From: Amaurobius ferox
Lineage: Eukaryota > Arthropoda > Arachnida > Araneae > Amaurobiidae
Length of the DNA stretch: 64,000 bases
NCBI GenBank assembly: GCA_951213105.1
Contig: OX578137.1
Coordinates: 57,805,736 to 57,869,735, forward strand
Reading direction: 5' to 3'
Part shown: piece by piece, positions 1-12,791 of the stretch
Numbering within the stretch: position 1 is the stretch's first letter
Layout: every line of letters starts with the position of its first letter
Notes under the pieces: model-generated
The model's input: the letters and a program-made list of their open reading frames with translations, nothing else
Database searches by the model: none
What the model was told of the DNA's origin: nothing
Position numbers and translations under genes: made by a program

Positions 1-903
1 GGACCTATGGGAATATAAATGAATTATATCACCCAATTAGTTTTGGATTGAACCCAGGTTGAAGAAATGAAATACATTGAATCTTATGGGACCTTATTTT
101 ACAAACATTTTTTAAGCGGATTTAAAATTCACAAATTGCTTTGAAAGTTTTAGAAAATATGCAAATTATCTCATAAAGTATATAAAAAAATTTCAGCAAA
201 ATATATTCAGTAGTTTTTTAAATAAAAATTAAAATAATAATTACACCTTTTATATGAAGCGACCACGTGACCATTATATGAAGAGATCACGCGACCCACT
301 TCAAAATAAAATATGGCATCCATCTTGTTGTTGTTGAAACCCAGACCGTCCGACCTACCAGAAAGGTGTAAGGTAACTGTTTGGACGGTCGGGAAGTGCC
401 ACCCAATTCAGACCGGAACCCAGTGGGGGAGGCATCCACAGGGAACGTACCCTCCTTCCCCTACCACCAACCTCTCGGAAGGACTTTCGGACCCACATGT
501 TTAACGTGATCGTACTCCGCATGAACACGGCGGCAGTTTTGGCAGTGGCTGGAATCGAACCCGGGCCTACCGAGTGCAACTCCAGCGCGCTAACCAATGG
601 GCTATCGCGCCCGGGCATCCATCTTGTGTCAAAATCGTGATTTTTAAAGTTCTTTTTAATTCATATTGAGTGTTGTATCCGTCCTAAAACCGCTTTATTT
701 TTCTTAAATTCTGTGCATCTACATACTGAAACAAACCAATTACAATATATTTGAGTTTAAATGATCATCTAAATTTGATTATTTCTACAACGAAGCCTAT
801 TTTTCACTTATGGAAAATGTAAACAGCAAAATATGTAGAATGAGTTGTATAAGAATTGCTGGATTTCTTTAACGCAAAATTATTTAATTCATGGAGTCTG
901 CAA
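1..903 (+). mobile_element. Helitron-like family E, copy E1 (both ends missing)
   Basis: This stretch aligns over its length to the complete family E copy at 34171-35443 in the same orientation. The 5' hairpin and GTCT microsatellite lie outside the window, and homology stops near 903 at 'catggagtctgca', so the 3' hairpin is lost. It is non-coding. It carries a SINE insertion at 314-627. Family identity is clear; assignment to a named superfamily is inference from architecture (see E5). Confidence 0.8.
314..627 (-). mobile_element. tRNA-derived SINE (SINE-1), inserted into E1
   Basis: On the minus strand the element starts with a tRNA-like head at about 616-540. It has an A-box-like 'TAGCCCATTGGTTAGCG' and a B box 'GGTTCGATTCC'. 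A GC-richer body follows, ending at 'GACGGTCTGGGTTT' and a short CAA-repeat tail. The site 'ggcatccatcttgt' occurs on both sides (315-328 and 614-627). It occurs once, uninterrupted, at the same place in the other E copies (for example about 34604), so it is a target-site duplication and the insertion is proved by empty sites. The head does not fold as a working tRNA. A diverged relative lies at 21770-22058 and a 3' fragment at 62736-62800. Confidence 0.85.
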
Positions 904-1438
904 TTTTTTTCTTGTGAAATTTGAAAAATAAATTTATTCTGTTATGATCGAGCTGAGCCACACTCCAGTGAATTTTTTTAAATATTATCTTAAATTACAC
1001 TAATTTGCTAAAAGTGTATATTTCCAACTCCATATTTTCAAAAAATTTAAATTATATATCGAGGAGAAGAAGGAGCACCAGAATATTCAGTGCTGGGATT
1101 TCTCTAAGTCCCACCCAGAACAAGAAATCAGTTAAATTTCATGAAGAATGCATTTCAAGTTCTTCACTCTCATATTTAAACACTGTTATCCTTTATTCTA
1201 GTAAATCATCCCAAAGGAATCGCTACTGTATCGAAATTCTTAAGTTTTAATTAATTGCGATAGTTACCATATGCTCGTTAAGTCTGTAAGACATCGATAA
1301 GACGGAATGTTGACTTGATGCATCGTTAGTATATTTCATTTCGATCGAAATTCAATTTATACCTGCAATACACTCTAGTAGAAAATCGAAGGAAAAAATG
1401 TCATTTAAACTTTTCATGGACGGTGCTTTTCGTAGTTA
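904..1438. other. No recognised feature
   Basis: AT-rich sequence between E1 and A1. I see no open frame with family resemblance, no tandem structure and no terminal repeats. Confidence 0.5.
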
Positions 1439-1565
1439 TTACTTTCCTTATATACATAATGTATAAGGAAAGTATTGTTACGGGGTCGAAAATTCGAATT
1501 CGAGTTTTCGACGGGAGAGCACGTTTCAAGCATCCCTGATTACGAATCAAACATTTTAGAAGTGA

Positions 1566-1635
<70 letters not shown>

Positions 1636-2567
1636 AGTGAGTCTGTGGAAACGATAACTGACGAACGAATGGACCGATTTGAACGAAATTTGGAACAAAA
1701 ATCAGAATCCGTAAACACTGGAAGCCTATTGTTTTTATACGCAATAGAATGTTCAGAACCCCCCTAAATTTTCGAGTGACATGTTGAAAAAAATCGTCAA
1801 AAAATCAAAACCGTTAATAAAGTTACGCAAATAGACATTTTTTATGTAATTTTTCATTAGAAAACGATTGACATAAATTTTAGAACGCTAACATGAACCG
1901 TTCTCGAGATATTGCACATTTTTAAAAAAATTATCAAAAAGTCATATAAAATAAAAATAAAAAATTCCTATTGAGAAACATGTTTACTTTTTATATGTAA
2001 TACCATGCGATAAATTGGGTGACATCACTCTCATGGATCTAGCTCGTTCCATTCATGAATAAATATACTTTGAGTAATACTTTTGTATCTGATCGCCAAT
2101 AGTCATTTATCTGCTGTAAGAATAACTTATTTCTTCGTCCATAACGCTAGGCGACATTTTGGCGACGATTTTGGCGGAATGTCGCCAACTTGGCGACTTT
2201 TTGAAATGCTGCCAAATAAGCGAAAATCTCGCCAAATGGATAAAAATGACGCTAAATCAATGAAAATGACGACTAATTGTCGAAAATTGAATATCTTGGA
2301 AAGAATATAAGTATCTACTATAAGAAAAACCTATTTAGTTTTTCTTTAAAAGTAGTAATTTGCCGCCCAGGTGGTGTAGTGGATAGCGTGTTCGGCTGCT
2401 GTCTAGAGGGCTCGGGTTCGAATCCCGAATAAGGTATGGAGGCATGTGTGGCTACTGTAACTGGATTTCGATCTGTTGTTGCCACGCTAATTGAATTAAA
2501 AAAAAAATTCATTACATTATATAAGGAAAGTCATGTGTTGCCCACATCAGATTTTTTCAGAAATATC
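1439..2567 (+). mobile_element. Helitron-like family A, copy A1 (full length)
   Basis: Family A is non-coding, about 1.0-1.1 kb. In order it has: a 5' hairpin (ACTTTCCTTATA...TATAAGGAAAGT), a conserved lead ('gacggggtcgaaaattcg'), a long TG microsatellite (1567-1634), a conserved module around 1655-1705, 'ccgttctcgagatatt' near 1900, a block rich in GCCAAA motifs (2150-2300), and a 3' end with TATATAAGGAAAGT, the hairpin 'CATGTGTTGCCCACATC' and a T run. The first and last 14 bases are inverted copies of each other. The order matches DINE-1/Helentron-associated elements; that class is inference, the family is directly visible in about ten copies. A SINE interrupts its 3' part. Confidence 0.85.
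2363..2506 (+). mobile_element. tRNA-derived SINE (SINE-2) inside A1
   Basis: About 145 bp are absent from all other A copies, which read straight from 'aagtagtaaa' into 'ttcattac'. The insert starts 'GCCGCCCAGGTGG', with A box 'TGGTGTAGTGGATAGC' and B box 'GGTTCGAATCC', and ends in an A-rich tail. The 5' and 3' acceptor halves do not pair, so it is not a functional tRNA gene. Its head differs from SINE-1, so it is a separate family. Confidence 0.8.
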
Positions 2568-2723
2568 CAGAAAGTGAATGCATCTTCGAAATTTTCAAAA
2601 GTTGAAAATGATTTTAAAGAAGTCATTATTAATATTCCAACAATAATATATATTTTCTTGTATTTTATCGTTAATAATATATACTGAAATCATTCCTTCA
2701 GGGTTTTTTTTTTACGACAAAGG

Positions 2724-3691
2724 AAAAAAATCTGATGTGGGCAACATATGACTTTCCTTATATAATGCAATGAATTTACTACTTTTACAGTAAAAAAAAT
2801 AGGTTTTTCTTATAGTAGATACTTATATTCTTTCCAAGATATTGAATTTTCGACAATTAGTCGTCATTTTCATTGGTTTAGCGTCATTTGGTGAGATTTT
2901 TGTTTATTTAGCAACATTTAAAAAGTCGCCAAATTGGCGACATCCGCCAAATTCGTCGCCAAAATTTCGCCAAACGTTATAGACGGAGAAATAAGTTATT
3001 CTTATAGCAGATAAATGACTATTGGCGTTTAAATACAAAAGTATTACTCAAAGTATCATTTCTCATGAATGGAACGAGCTAGATCCACGAGAATGATGTC
3101 ACCCAATTTATCGCATGATATTACATATGAAAAGTGAACATGTTTCTCCACAGTTAATATTTTTTTTTAATTTATGGGATTTTTAGATAGATTTATTCGA
3201 AAAATGTGTAATATCTCGGGAACGGGTCATGCTAGCGTTCTAAAATATATGTCAATCGTTTCTTAAGGAAAAATTACATAAGAAATGTCTATTTTCGTAA
3301 CTTTATTAAAGGTTTTGATTTTTTGATGATTTTTTCAAAATTTCACTCGAAAATTTAGGGGTGTTCTGAACATTCGATTACATGTAAAAACAATAGGCTT
3401 CTAGTATTCACGGATTGTGATTTTTGTACCAAATTTCATTCGAATCGCTCCGTTCGTTCGTGATATATCGTCTCCACAGACTCACTGACACACACACACA
3501 CACACACACACACATACTTTCACACACATACACACATACTTTCACATACACACACACAGATACATCATCCCAAAAATTTTCGATTCGTGATCAGGGATGC
3601 TTGAATTGTGCTCTCCCGTCGAAAAGTCGAATTCGAATTTTCGACCCCGTCACAATATTTTCCTTATACATTATGTATATAAGGAAAGTAA
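2724..3691 (-). mobile_element. Helitron-like family A, copy A2 (full length)
   Basis: Reverse-oriented complete copy: the 3' hairpin with 'CAGATTTTT' lies at 2724-2765 and the 5' hairpin at about 3660-3691. The microsatellite (CA on this strand, 3488-3560) is broken by 'tactttcac' interruptions. It lies tail to tail with A1, about 155 bp apart. Confidence 0.85.
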
Positions 3692-4177
3692 AGATAGTTT
3701 CAATTTGTTAGAAAGCGATTATTTACAAACCAAGAAATTACTCTGAAATAAATATTCCAAAGTTGTACACACTGGCATTGTTTTCATTGCAGACTTTCTC
3801 TCTCTCTCCCATAACTAGCAAGACACACTTTCAAGTTCCAATAGTTTGGACTGTAAATTTATCGTTTAATCATTCACTCTCACTCAGATATATGTTATAA
3901 ATGACATTTGTAATCAAATAATAAGGTTTCGTAAGTATTCATAACAAATAGCAGTGTTGGTTAAAACTACCAACAGCTCATTTTAAATGTTGTACTTCTG
4001 CATGAAAAAAAAATTTCCTATATGTATATGTTTGCAATAATTATTTTACGATATGGCGAATTATTTTACGATATATAAACATTTCTTAGAATAAAATTAA
4101 ACAGCTGAAAACCTAAATACTGAAATCGCTCTTTTCAGATCATAGCGACCTTATATTCTTCGTTATGTACGTATTAA
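3692..4177. other. No recognised feature
   Basis: AT-rich, no family resemblance or repeat structure seen. Confidence 0.5.
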
Positions 4178-4971
4178 TAAAAATCTAATGTGGGCAGCAC
4201 ATGACTTTCCCAGCAGACTCAAATCCATTTTTTCTTTATTTCTTTAAGAACTCATTAAATTGGGTTTAATTGCACAAAATGACACTAAATTTGCAGTTTT
4301 AATTCAATTTCTGCTTTTATTTGGTAATTTGACATTTTTCCAAAGGCGGCATAAAAAAATGCGAAAAATCTCAAATATCTCGAGAACGGTTAGTTCTAGA
4401 GTAATACAGTTGTTCTTATTCATTTCCTCATCAAAAATTACTTATAAAGCAAGCATTTAATTGATACATTTGAACATACGTAGTCTTTTTTTAGATATTG
4501 GCAATTTTTGCAGGCCATTTCGTAAAAAAAGGCAGGTTGTTCTTTTCGAATTGTAACAAAATCTAATTAGTACCAGAGTATCCCACATGTAATTTATCTA
4601 CCAAATTTTGTGAAATTTGGTCAATTTGTATTTCAGCTAGAGTGAATACATGAGATTTTTGCGGGCCATTTCGCAGAAAAAAGGCGGGTTCTTTTTTCCG
4701 AATTGTACCCAAAAACTAATCAGCACCAGGGTCACATCCAAGGGTCTTACCAAATTTTATGAAATTCGGTCCATTAGTTGAGTTAGAGTGGATACATACA
4801 TTGCACAGACACACAGACAGACAGACACACACACAGACGTCACGCTAAAAATGGTTTTTTCGTATTCTAGAGGTCTCGAAACGTGTAGATCCGTCGAAAA
4901 CTCGAGTTGCAATTTTCGGCATGATTCCAATACTTTCCCTATACATTACCATGTATTACACGGAAAGTAAA
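4178..4971 (-). mobile_element. Helitron-like family B, copy B1
   Basis: Reverse copy of the family best seen at 41256-42069. The 3' end 'GTCATGTGCTGCCCACAT' (minus strand) is at 4178-4200, and the 5' hairpin around 'ACTTTCC...GGAAAGT' at 4934-4971. The CAGA/CACA microsatellite lies at 4805-4838. Family B shares its 3' terminus with family A but differs in the body. Non-coding. Confidence 0.8.
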
Positions 4972-6206
4972 AAATAGAAGAATTATTCTTCATTGAACCA
5001 TAGTGTTATATCCATAGTATCAGCTTATTCAAGCTCGAATTTCAAAGCAAAATTATCTATTGTAAAAGAAAATGTCTGTACACTGATTTTTATATTTAAA
5101 CTGCTTATTCAAATTTTTTTCAGTTGTAACTTAATTTTGATAAAGAAACCAAAATATAACACACATTTAATCGCATAAAGATTAAAAAACGTAAAACTGA
5201 GTCTTTTTAATGGATTTTACCTTTTGGTTGATTAACGAACTCAAACACTATATACACGAAATATTATAATCCTTTGTGTTTAAAAACATTTTAATACCTG
5301 ATGATATTTAATTATTGGTGCATAACTTTAATTGGAATGATCCTTATTCTTATCATAAAAATTGCTAGAATTGTTCTTTTTGTTGAGGCTTTGCTGAACA
5401 TAAAGAGCGTATAAAATAATAAAATCTCAGAATATAAAACAGAATCTCATTATTTATTTGTCGACAGCTTTGTTCTTATTAATAACTTTCATTTTTGTAT
5501 ATTTTTTATGTTGATAATTTCTCTCAAAAGAATTCTAATTTCATAAGAAATTTGTACACTTTCATCAAAACTTTTGGCATATCAAGAGAAAGTTCAAGCA
5601 TTGCTCTAAAACTATATATACATATATATTATGAATGTAGATATTCACTTTGAGAGGTGCAATGCTATGATTTAATGTGCATCCAACTCTGAAGGTACAT
5701 CAACCCTGAAGGTGCATCAACCCTGAAGGTGCATCAACAGAGGGCCAATACATATCTTTAACTTGGTAAGTTTATATTTGTGTACTGATATAGTTTATAT
5801 TAGTTAATATTTGTGCATCAGTATACTTCATATTATCATATATTACGTAGTTTATATTACTTAGTTTACGTAGATTACGTAGTTCATATTACTTTCATAT
5901 TAGTTTATATTTGTTTATATTTGTGTACTACTGTAGCATATGTAATACAAAACAATTTTCTTTTAAATTAAATAAACATTTCCATTCCATAATATGTTTT
6001 ATTATGTCTATGAAAATATAGATCTTTAGTATTTGTAAATTGGAATAAAACAAAGATGTAAAATACAAAATAAGATGTTTGTTTTTAATAATTTCGTTTT
6101 CCAACAATATTATAAATAGTTTAATATTTACAGTGGCATTTCACATTCTTTTTATATATTTTATATTTTTATATTTTTCAAACAAAAGTATAAAAATGCA
6201 ATATTT
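4972..6206. other. Mostly unrecognised AT-rich DNA
   Basis: No gene or element recognised. It contains a small tandem repeat (5683-5740, listed separately) and loosely repetitive 'agtttatatttgtg' stretches at 5765-5940. Confidence 0.5.
5683..5740. repeat. 18-bp tandem repeat, 3 copies
   Basis: Unit 'aaccctgaaggtgcatca', three nearly identical copies. Confidence 0.85.
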
Positions 6207-6359
6207 TTACTTTTCGTATATACAATAGTATAATGTATAAGGAAAGTATTGTGACGGGGTCGAAAATTCGAATTCGAGTTTTCGACGAGAGAGCACGTTT
6301 CAAAAATCCCTGATTACGAATCGAACATTTTTAGGTGATATTTGTGTGTGTGTGTGAAA

Positions 6360-6400
<41 letters not shown>

Positions 6401-7100
6401 TGTGTGTCAGTGAGTCTGTGGAGACGATATCTCACGGACGAATGAAGCGATTCAAATGAAATTTGGTACAAAAATTACTATCCGCGAATACTGGAAGCCT
6501 ATTGTTTTTAAACACAATCGAATGTTCAGAACCCCCCTAAATTTTTGAATGAAATTTTGAAAAAACCATAAAAAATCAAAACTTTTAATAAGGTTATGCA
6601 AATAGACATTTCTTATGCAATTTTTCCTTAGGAAACGATTGAAATAAACTTTAGAACGCTATAACCGTTCTCGAGATATTGCACATTTTTTAAATAACTT
6701 TATCAAAAAATCCCATGAATTAACAAAAATATTAACTGTTGAGAAACATGTTCACTTTTCATATGTAATATCATGCGATAAATTTGGTGACATCATTCTC
6801 GTAGATCTAGCTCGTTCGATTCATAAGAAAAGATACTTTGAGTAATACTTCTGTATCTGAACGCCAATAATCATTTGTCTGCTATAAGAATAACTTATAT
6901 CTCCGTCCATAACACATGGCGAGATTTTGGCGACGAATTTGACGAAAAGTCGCCAACTTGGCGATATTTTTTAAATGTTGCCAAATTAACGAAATCTCGC
7001 CAAATGGATAAAAATGGCGCTAAATCAATGAAAATAACGACTAATTGATAAAAATTCAATACCTTGGAAAGAATATATTTATTATAAGAATAACCTATTT
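6207..7100 (+). mobile_element. Family A copy A3 (first of tandem array, 3' end missing)
   Basis: Starts with a mutated 5' hairpin (6207-6250), then the TG tract (6340-6400), module and GCCAAA block. It stops at 'aagaataacctattta' directly before the next copy, lacking the last about 90 bp (3' hairpin). Confidence 0.85.
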
Positions 7101-7101
7101 A

Positions 7102-7239
7102 TTACTTTCCTTATATACATAATGTATAAGGAAAGTATTGTGACGGGGTCGAAAATTCGAATTCGAGTTTTCGACGGGAGAGCACGTTTCAAGCATCCCT
7201 GATCACGAATCAAACATTTTTGAAGTGATGTCTGTGTGT

Positions 7240-7298
<59 letters not shown>

Positions 7299-8008
7299 TA
7301 TGTGTGTGTGTGTGTGTGTGTGTCAGTGAGTCTGTGGAGACGATAACTGACGAACGAATGGACCGATTCGAACCAAATTTGGTACAAAAATCACAATCCG
7401 TAAACACTGGAAGCCTATTGTTTTTATACGTAATCGAATGTTCAGAACCCCCCTAAATTTTCGAATGAAATTTTGAAAAAATCGTCAAAAAATCAATAAA
7501 GTTACGCAAATAGACATTTCTTATGTAATTTTTCATTGGAAAACGATTGGGATAAATTTTAGAACGCTAACATGAACCGTTCTCGAGATATTGTGCATTT
7601 TTCAAAAAAATTATGAAAAAGTCACATAAAAAAAAAAATTCCTATTGAGAAACATGTTCACTTTTCATATGTAATACCATGCGATAAATTGAGTGACATC
7701 ATTCTCGTGGATCTAGCTCGTTCCATTCATGAAAAAATATACTTTGAATAATACTTTTGTACTTGAACGTCAATAGTCATTTATCTGCTGTAAGAATAAC
7801 TTTTTTCTTAGTGCATAACGCTTGGCGAGATTTTGGCGACGAATTTGGCGGAATGTCGCCAACTTGGCGACTTTTTTGAACTGTTGCCAAATTAATGAAA
7901 ATCTCGCCAAATGGATAAAAATGATGCTAAATCAATGAAAATGACGACTAATTGTCGAAAATTCGATATCTTGGAAAGAATATTAGTATCTACTATAAGA
8001 AAAATCTA
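7102..8008 (+). mobile_element. Family A copy A4 (middle of tandem array, 3' end missing)
   Basis: Complete 5' hairpin at 7102-7137, TG tract 7232-7322, then module and GCCAAA block. It breaks at 'aaaaatctatt', almost the same point as A3, where copy A5 begins. The reading frames across the TG tract are microsatellite artefacts. Confidence 0.85.
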
Positions 8009-8146
8009 TTACTTTCCTTATATACATAATGTATAAGGAAAGTATTGTGACGGGGTCGGAAATTCGAATTCGAGTTTTCGACGGGAGAGCACGTTTCAAG
8101 CATCCCTGATCACGAATCAAACATTTTTGAAGTGATGTCAGTGTGT

Positions 8147-8209
<63 letters not shown>

Positions 8210-9057
8210 TATGTGTGTGTGTCAGTGAGTCTGTGGAGACGATAACTGACGAACGAATGGACCGATTCAAACCAAATTTGGTACAAAAATCACAATCCGT
8301 AAACACTGGAAGCCTATTGTTTTTATACGTAATCGAATGTTCAGAACCCCCCTAAATTTTCGAATGAAATTTTGAAAAAATCGTCAAAAAATCAAAACCG
8401 CTAATAAAGTTACGCAAATAGATATTTCTTATGTACTTTTTCATTAGAAAACTATTGGCATAAATTTTAGAACGCTAACATGAACCGTTCTTGAGATATT
8501 GTGCATTTTTCAAAAAAATTATGAAAAAGTCACATAAAAAAAAAATTCCTATTGAGAAACATGTTCACTTTTCATATGTAATACCATGCGATAAATTGAG
8601 TGACATCATTCTCGTGGATCTAGCTCGTTCCATTCATGAAAAAATATACTTTGAATAATACTTTTGTATTTCAACGCCAATAGTCATTTATCTGCTGTAA
8701 GAATAAGTTTTTTCTTAGTACATAACGCTTGGCGAGATTTTGGCGACGAATTTGGCGGAATGTCGCCAACTTGGCGACTTTTTTGAAATGTTGCCAAATT
8801 AATGAAAATCTCGCCAAATGGATAAAAATGATGCTAAATCAATGAAAATGACGACTAATTGTCGAAAATTCAATATCTTGGAAAGAATATTAGTATCTAC
8901 TATAAGAAAAACCTATTTTTTTACTGTAAAAGTAGTAAATTCATTACATTATATAAGGAAAGTTATGTGTTGCCCACATCAGATTTTTTTTACTGTAAAA
9001 GTAGTAAATTCACTGCATTATATAAGGAAAGTCATGTGCTGCTCACATCAGATTTTT
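8009..9057 (+). mobile_element. Family A copy A5 (last of tandem array, duplicated 3' end)
   Basis: 5' hairpin at 8009-8044 and TG tract 8138-8222. Unlike A3 and A4 it keeps the 3' end, and that end is present twice in tandem. The segment 'actgtaaaagtagtaaatt...' through the 3' hairpin occurs at about 8920-8986 and again at about 8988-9057. Confidence 0.85.
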
Positions 9058-9594
9058 GTATTTGAGTTGGTCCAAAACTAAATATATAAAAAACGTAACG
9101 ACTTCCATATGTGTTTTAAAATAAAATATTTTATTCGAGCACAATTACAAATGTATTTTATATGTGTTTAAATAAAAAGTATTTATTCTAAATTATTTTC
9201 AAATTTTTTACGTTTTTACATTTAAATATTTTTCAAACGCAATAAAAACATAATATTTCAATATTTGTGCATTGGAATGAAGCTTACTTTTATGGAATAA
9301 CCACTTATTCCTATTGAGTATGAAAATTTGTTCTTGACGAAAAAAAAACGTAAAACAATTACTTTCATATTATATACATATTTTATATTTTTATAGTTTT
9401 AATTTTTAGTATTTTGATTCACGCATTAAATGCTGCTTTAAAAAATCAAGCATGTAACATCCAATGCAGACATCAAACTGCGACAGAAGCCCTGGCAATA
9501 GCAACATCCCTCTTATACACTTAATTTATATCATTACATGAGTAGTTAATAAAAGTATTTTCATCCGTAATTCAATTATTTCCTCTAGTAAATA
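9058..9594. other. No recognised feature
   Basis: Very AT-rich sequence between A5 and E2; nothing recognised. Confidence 0.5.
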
Positions 9595-10538
9595 AACAAG
9601 AAAGATCAATAATGCTTAAAGCATTGATTATGAAACACTTTCCAACTTCAATGCAATTTTATTTAAACATCTCTAAAATGCAATACATTCCTCGGTAATA
9701 TTTTAAAACTTATCACAATACTACATTAATTTATTATATTTGAAAACTTAAACCTTCATCGAAAAAAATTAACTTCACTCAAATAACGGCATTGAAATAT
9801 AAATTGCCTGGTTTAAACATTTCTAAAATGCGATACATTCCTCGGCAAAGTTTTTAAAATTATCATAATACTACGATAATTTATTATATTTGAAACCTTC
9901 ATCGAAAACAACTGAAATTCATTCAAATGATGTCATAAAAAAAATAACACGCCTGGCTCTCTGTAGAAAAGAAGCATTTCATTCATAACATTTTCCCATT
10001 CATTTCATTCATCACAATACTATAATAATTTATTTTATTTAAAAATTAAGACCATGGAGCTACAAGTAATTAAACTCAATGCTTAAAACTTCATCGAAAA
10101 AAATCGTCCTTGTCTCTGAAAAATCAATGAATATTTCATTCTTATCATGTATGCAGACTCCATGAGCTAAATAATTTTCGTTAAAGAAATACAGCAATTC
10201 TTAAACAACTCATTCTACATATTTTGCAGTTTAGAGTTTACATAAGTGAAAAATAGGCTTCGTTGTAGAAATAACCATATTTCGATGATCATTTAAACTC
10301 AAATATATTGTAATTGCGATGTTTCAGTATGTAGATGCACAGAATTTAAGCAAAAATAAAGCTGTTTAAGGACGGATACAACAATCAATATCAATTAAAA
10401 AGAACTTTAAAAATCACGATTTTGAGACAAGATGGATGACATATTTCATTTTGAAGTGGGTCACATGATCTTTTCATATCATGGTCACGTGATCGCTCCA
10501 TACAAGAGGTGTTATTATTATTTTAATTTTTATTTAAA
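9595..10538 (-). mobile_element. Family E copy E2 (5'-truncated)
   Basis: The 3' end lies at the low coordinate ('caagaaagatcaataatgc' with the AATCA..TGATT hairpin). The body follows to about 10535, where homology stops and copy E3 begins with its own 3' end. The 5' quarter with the GTCT tract is absent. Confidence 0.85.
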
Positions 10539-11833
10539 CAAGAAAGATCAATCATGCTTATAGCATTGATTATGAAACACTTTCCAACTTCAATGCAATT
10601 TTATTTAAACATCTCTAAAATGCAATACATTCCTCGGTAATATTTAAAAATTTATCAGAATACTAGATTAATTTATTATATTTGAAAACTTAACCCTTCA
10701 TCGAAAAAAATGAACTTCATTCAAATGACGTCATTGAAATATAAATTGCCTGATTTAAACATCTCTAAAATGCGATACATTCCTTGGTAGTAATTTTAGA
10801 ATTATCATAATACTACGATAATTTATTATATTTGAAAACTTCATCGAAAACAACAGAAATTCATTCAAATGACTTCATAGAAAAATAACACGCCTGACTC
10901 TCTCTATAAACGCAACATTTCATTCATAACAATTTTCCACTCATTTCATTCATCACAATACAATAATAATTTATTTTATTTAAAAATTAAGACCATGGAG
11001 CTACAAGTAATTAAACTCTATGCTTAAAACTTCATCGAAAAAATCGTCTTTCTCTCTGTAAAATCAATGAATACTTTTTCATATCAGCTATGCAGACTCC
11101 ATGAGCTAAATAATTTGCGTTCAAGAAATACAGCAATTCTTATACAACTCATTCTACATAGTTTGCTGCTTACATTTTACATAAGTGAAAAATAGGCTTC
11201 GTTATAGAAATAATAAAATTTGGATGAGCATTTAAAATCAAATATATTGTAATTGTGTTGTTTCAGTATGTAGATGCACAGAATTTAAGCAAAAATAAAG
11301 TGGTTTTAGGACGGATACAACACTCAATATGAATTAAAAAGAACTTTAAAAATCACGATTTTGAGACAAGATGGATGCCACACTTCATTTTGAAGTGGGT
11401 CACGTGATATTTTTATATCATGGTCACGTGATCGCTTCATATAAGAGGTGTAATAATTATTTTAAATTTTATTTTAAAAACTACTGAATATATTTCGCTG
11501 ATTTTTTTTTATATATTTTATGGAACAATTTGAATATTCTCTAACATTTTCGAAGCAATTTGTGAATTTTAAATCCGCTTAAAATATATTTGAAAAATTA
11601 GGTCCCATAGGGTTCAATGTATATTTCATTTTTTCAACCCGGGTTCAATCCAAAACTAATTGGGTGATATTATTCATTTATATTCCCATAGGTCCCACAG
11701 ACCGTCTGAACAACATACTAAAATTTCATTTTGATTAAGTCATTTTTACGGCAGTTTTCGTGCTAACGGACAGACAGACAGACAGACAGAATGAACAAAG
11801 TCATAAACACTTTTCAACTGTGTTGTAAAGTGT
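10539..11833 (-). mobile_element. Family E copy E3 (full length)
   Basis: Full copy of about 1.29 kb. 3' hairpin at 10545-10575, subterminal 'aacactttccaac' near 10576-10590, GACA microsatellite 11769-11790, and 5' hairpin 'aacacttt...aaagtgtt' at 11806-11833. Non-coding. Confidence 0.85.
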
Positions 11834-12790
11834 TAATAAAAAGTAGTTTTGAAAATTTCCTAATTTGGGATATAGATGTATTGAAATTATGGAATTTTCC
11901 AATACACATAACACTCGGATATAGGATTTTTGTGACCAAAAATATATGATCCCTATGAAATTGTGAATATTTTATGTTTAGACCTAGAGAACAAACACAT
12001 GCAAAAGAAAACACGGGGTGTCGGCTGTCGTAAATTCAAGAAGGAAACGAATTCTGCCAGCATTACGGAGGCGAAACTTGTATGTTTCAAAAAAGCATTT
12101 TGACCTTAGGGGCCAGTAATGCAATATTTGAGCACTTATAGTATCGTCCACGGAAGAGAACATAACGGAGTCAAATTTTCGATTTCTTTTCCACACGATA
12201 GCCTAATCCGGCCGACCAAATGGCTACTCATGTCCTTGTTGACGAGTCGGTCGGTCTGGGTCTTCAACACGATAGCCTAATGGCGGAGGGCAAAAAGTAC
12301 TTCCAATCCCCCAAGAAGCACATTCCTCCGACGAACTAGAAGGCTGAAACTTTACATACATATTATTAACCAGGGAGCAGAATCTAACTGGGCAAATTTG
12401 GTTACAGAAGACTACAATCGACGATAAGTACAATACATTGTTAAACAAAATAATACGTATTAAAAAACAGTTGCACCTTGTGTATCTCTTGTGTTAATTT
12501 CCTTGCTTTGTACAGGCTTAAATACTAGTAGCACATATGAGATGCAAAATAATTAACTAGTTTCTCTAATATTGCACCGATTCACACAGGATATAAAAAA
12601 AAGATTATTTAAAAAAAATTGTACTGATCTCATACTTATGTACTGAAACTCAACCATATTTAAGACTGAGTATGAGATCCGTACAATTGTTATATTCTTT
12701 TTATGAAATGAAGAAAAATTTTGACGACAATCAAACTTGCCATTTATGTCTCTACTGGAAAGAGTTTTAAAACAAATATTTATCATGATA
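11834..12790. other. Unrecognised; part is less AT-rich
   Basis: No family recognised. Between about 12000 and 12450 the base composition is more balanced, and 'cacgatagcctaat' occurs twice (about 12194 and 12269), suggesting a fragment of an unknown repeat. The short minus-strand frames here have no recognisable motif. Confidence 0.4.
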
Positions 12791-12791
12791 T

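Noticed and set aside
540..616. Functional tRNA gene (minus strand)
   Set aside because: It is the head of SINE-1, flanked by a target-site duplication that encloses the whole SINE.
2363..2440. Functional tRNA gene
   Set aside because: A and B boxes are good, but the acceptor ends do not pair and a SINE body with A-rich tail follows.
1401..8355. Open frames of repeated CV, HT or VC residues over the TG tracts
   Set aside because: They are translations of dinucleotide microsatellites inside non-coding family A elements; the flanking residues are shared between copies only because the DNA is repeated.
11984..12448. Two short minus-strand genes
   Set aside because: No recognisable motif, and the DNA contains duplicated segments like a repeat fragment.
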